From Crocinitomicaceae bacterium (lineage in GTDB: Bacteria > Bacteroidota > Bacteroidia > Flavobacteriales_D > Crocinitomicaceae): a DNA stretch of 64,000 nt. The position numbers and the translations under genes are program-made. The stretch lies in NCBI GenBank assembly GCA_024643545.1, contig JAHEMR010000035.1, positions 1 through 64,000 on the forward strand, in the 5' to 3' direction. This document shows positions 63,902 to 64,000 of this stretch, piece after piece; the first letter of the stretch is position 1; every line of letters starts with the position of its first letter. The notes beneath the pieces are model-generated. The model was given only the letters and a program-made list of their open reading frames with translations, made no database searches and was not told where the DNA came from.

Positions 63902-64000
63902 TTAAATTTTTACAGCTCTCGTCATTTCTCTTTTTCCTGGTGGACCTGGAAGTGACTCCAATTGAAACCCAAGAGATTTCAAATTTCGTTTCATTTGTCC
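63902..64000 (-). CDS. C-terminal end of an MnmD-like tRNA modification methyltransferase (partial)
   Basis: Only 32 residues and the stop are visible because the gene runs off the right edge. The tail reads LGFQLESLPGPPGKREMTRA then VKI. The PGPPGKREM tail is the characteristic end of MnmD/MnmC-type 5-methylaminomethyl-2-thiouridine methyltransferases. This fits a gene read leftward, closed by the hairpin at 63763-63789. The identification depends on this short tail alone. Confidence 0.6.
   Translation of the reverse strand, partial: GQMKRNLKSLGFQLESLPGPPGKREMTRAVKI

Overview
The window looks like a chromosomal segment of a Bacteroidota bacterium of the Flavobacteriales, most like the Crocinitomicaceae/Fluviicola group (lineage inferred from gene content, not from a marker gene). 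The signs are T9SS (type IX secretion) C-terminal sorting domains, a PorP/SprF protein, a type III glutamine synthetase, the Bacteroidota gene orders DUF3822-rsmD-coaD and DUF1599 / BT_3928-like / tpiA / prmA, AT-rich intergenic DNA, mostly absent Shine-Dalgarno sites, and repeated matches to the Bacteroidota -7 promoter box TAnnTTTG. No rRNA, CRISPR array, insertion sequence or prophage was seen.

Layout. 1-2.9 kb: end of a T9SS cargo gene, then a four-gene signalling operon (Cys-ended small protein, membrane protein, histidine kinase, LuxR-type response regulator). 2.97-4.0 kb: a small structured RNA with its own promoter, followed by an AbiF/Abi_2 HEPN ribonuclease-like protein; this is a candidate RNA-antitoxin/toxin or phage-defence unit. 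4.2 kb: an unusual tRNA-Arg(UCG). 4.4-10.5 kb (minus): HMA metal-binding protein, Ppx/GppA, a Nat-type ABC exporter pair, CPBP protease, dnaJ and grpE. 10.7-15.4 kb: TraB/GumN protein, nitroreductase, a repeat protein and clpC. 15.6-27.9 kb (plus): gyrA, TPR protein, FAD protein, BatA/VWA protein, a degenerate dihydroorotase, a methyltransferase, an ABC-F ATPase and an M61 peptidase. 27.9-32.6 kb: a RecD/Dda-like helicase, then DUF3822-rsmD-coaD and a thioredoxin-fold protein.

32.6-48 kb is one long minus-strand gene train (DUF1599, DoxX/thioredoxin protein, tpiA, prmA, a 1531-residue exported protein, plsY, a 1986-residue exported protein with a 441-residue Thr/Glu/Asn tandem repeat, clpS, rhomboid). 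Its leftmost start codon lies almost back-to-back with folP. 48.9-50.9 kb: a T9SS type B protein with its PorP/SprF partner. 51.3-57 kb holds the most cluster-like accessory region: a PqqD-like protein, an HprK-like kinase and a nucleotidyltransferase face an otherwise easily missed 58-residue peptide gene, a T9SS type A surface protein and an S26-type peptidase. The kinase plus nucleotidyltransferase plus PqqD-like trio resembles tailoring genes of some modified-peptide (RiPP) clusters. 57-64 kb: PLP enzyme, DUF5522, tandem 16-bp repeats, acyltransferase, an unknown exported protein, a four-helix-bundle protein, glutamine synthetase III, a CoA-type NUDIX hydrolase and the C-terminus of an MnmD-like protein.

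The two most interesting systems are the AbiF plus small-RNA module (2970-4002) and the putative peptide-modification cluster (51313-57003). All functional calls rest on recognition of motifs by eye; no database search or folding program was run.
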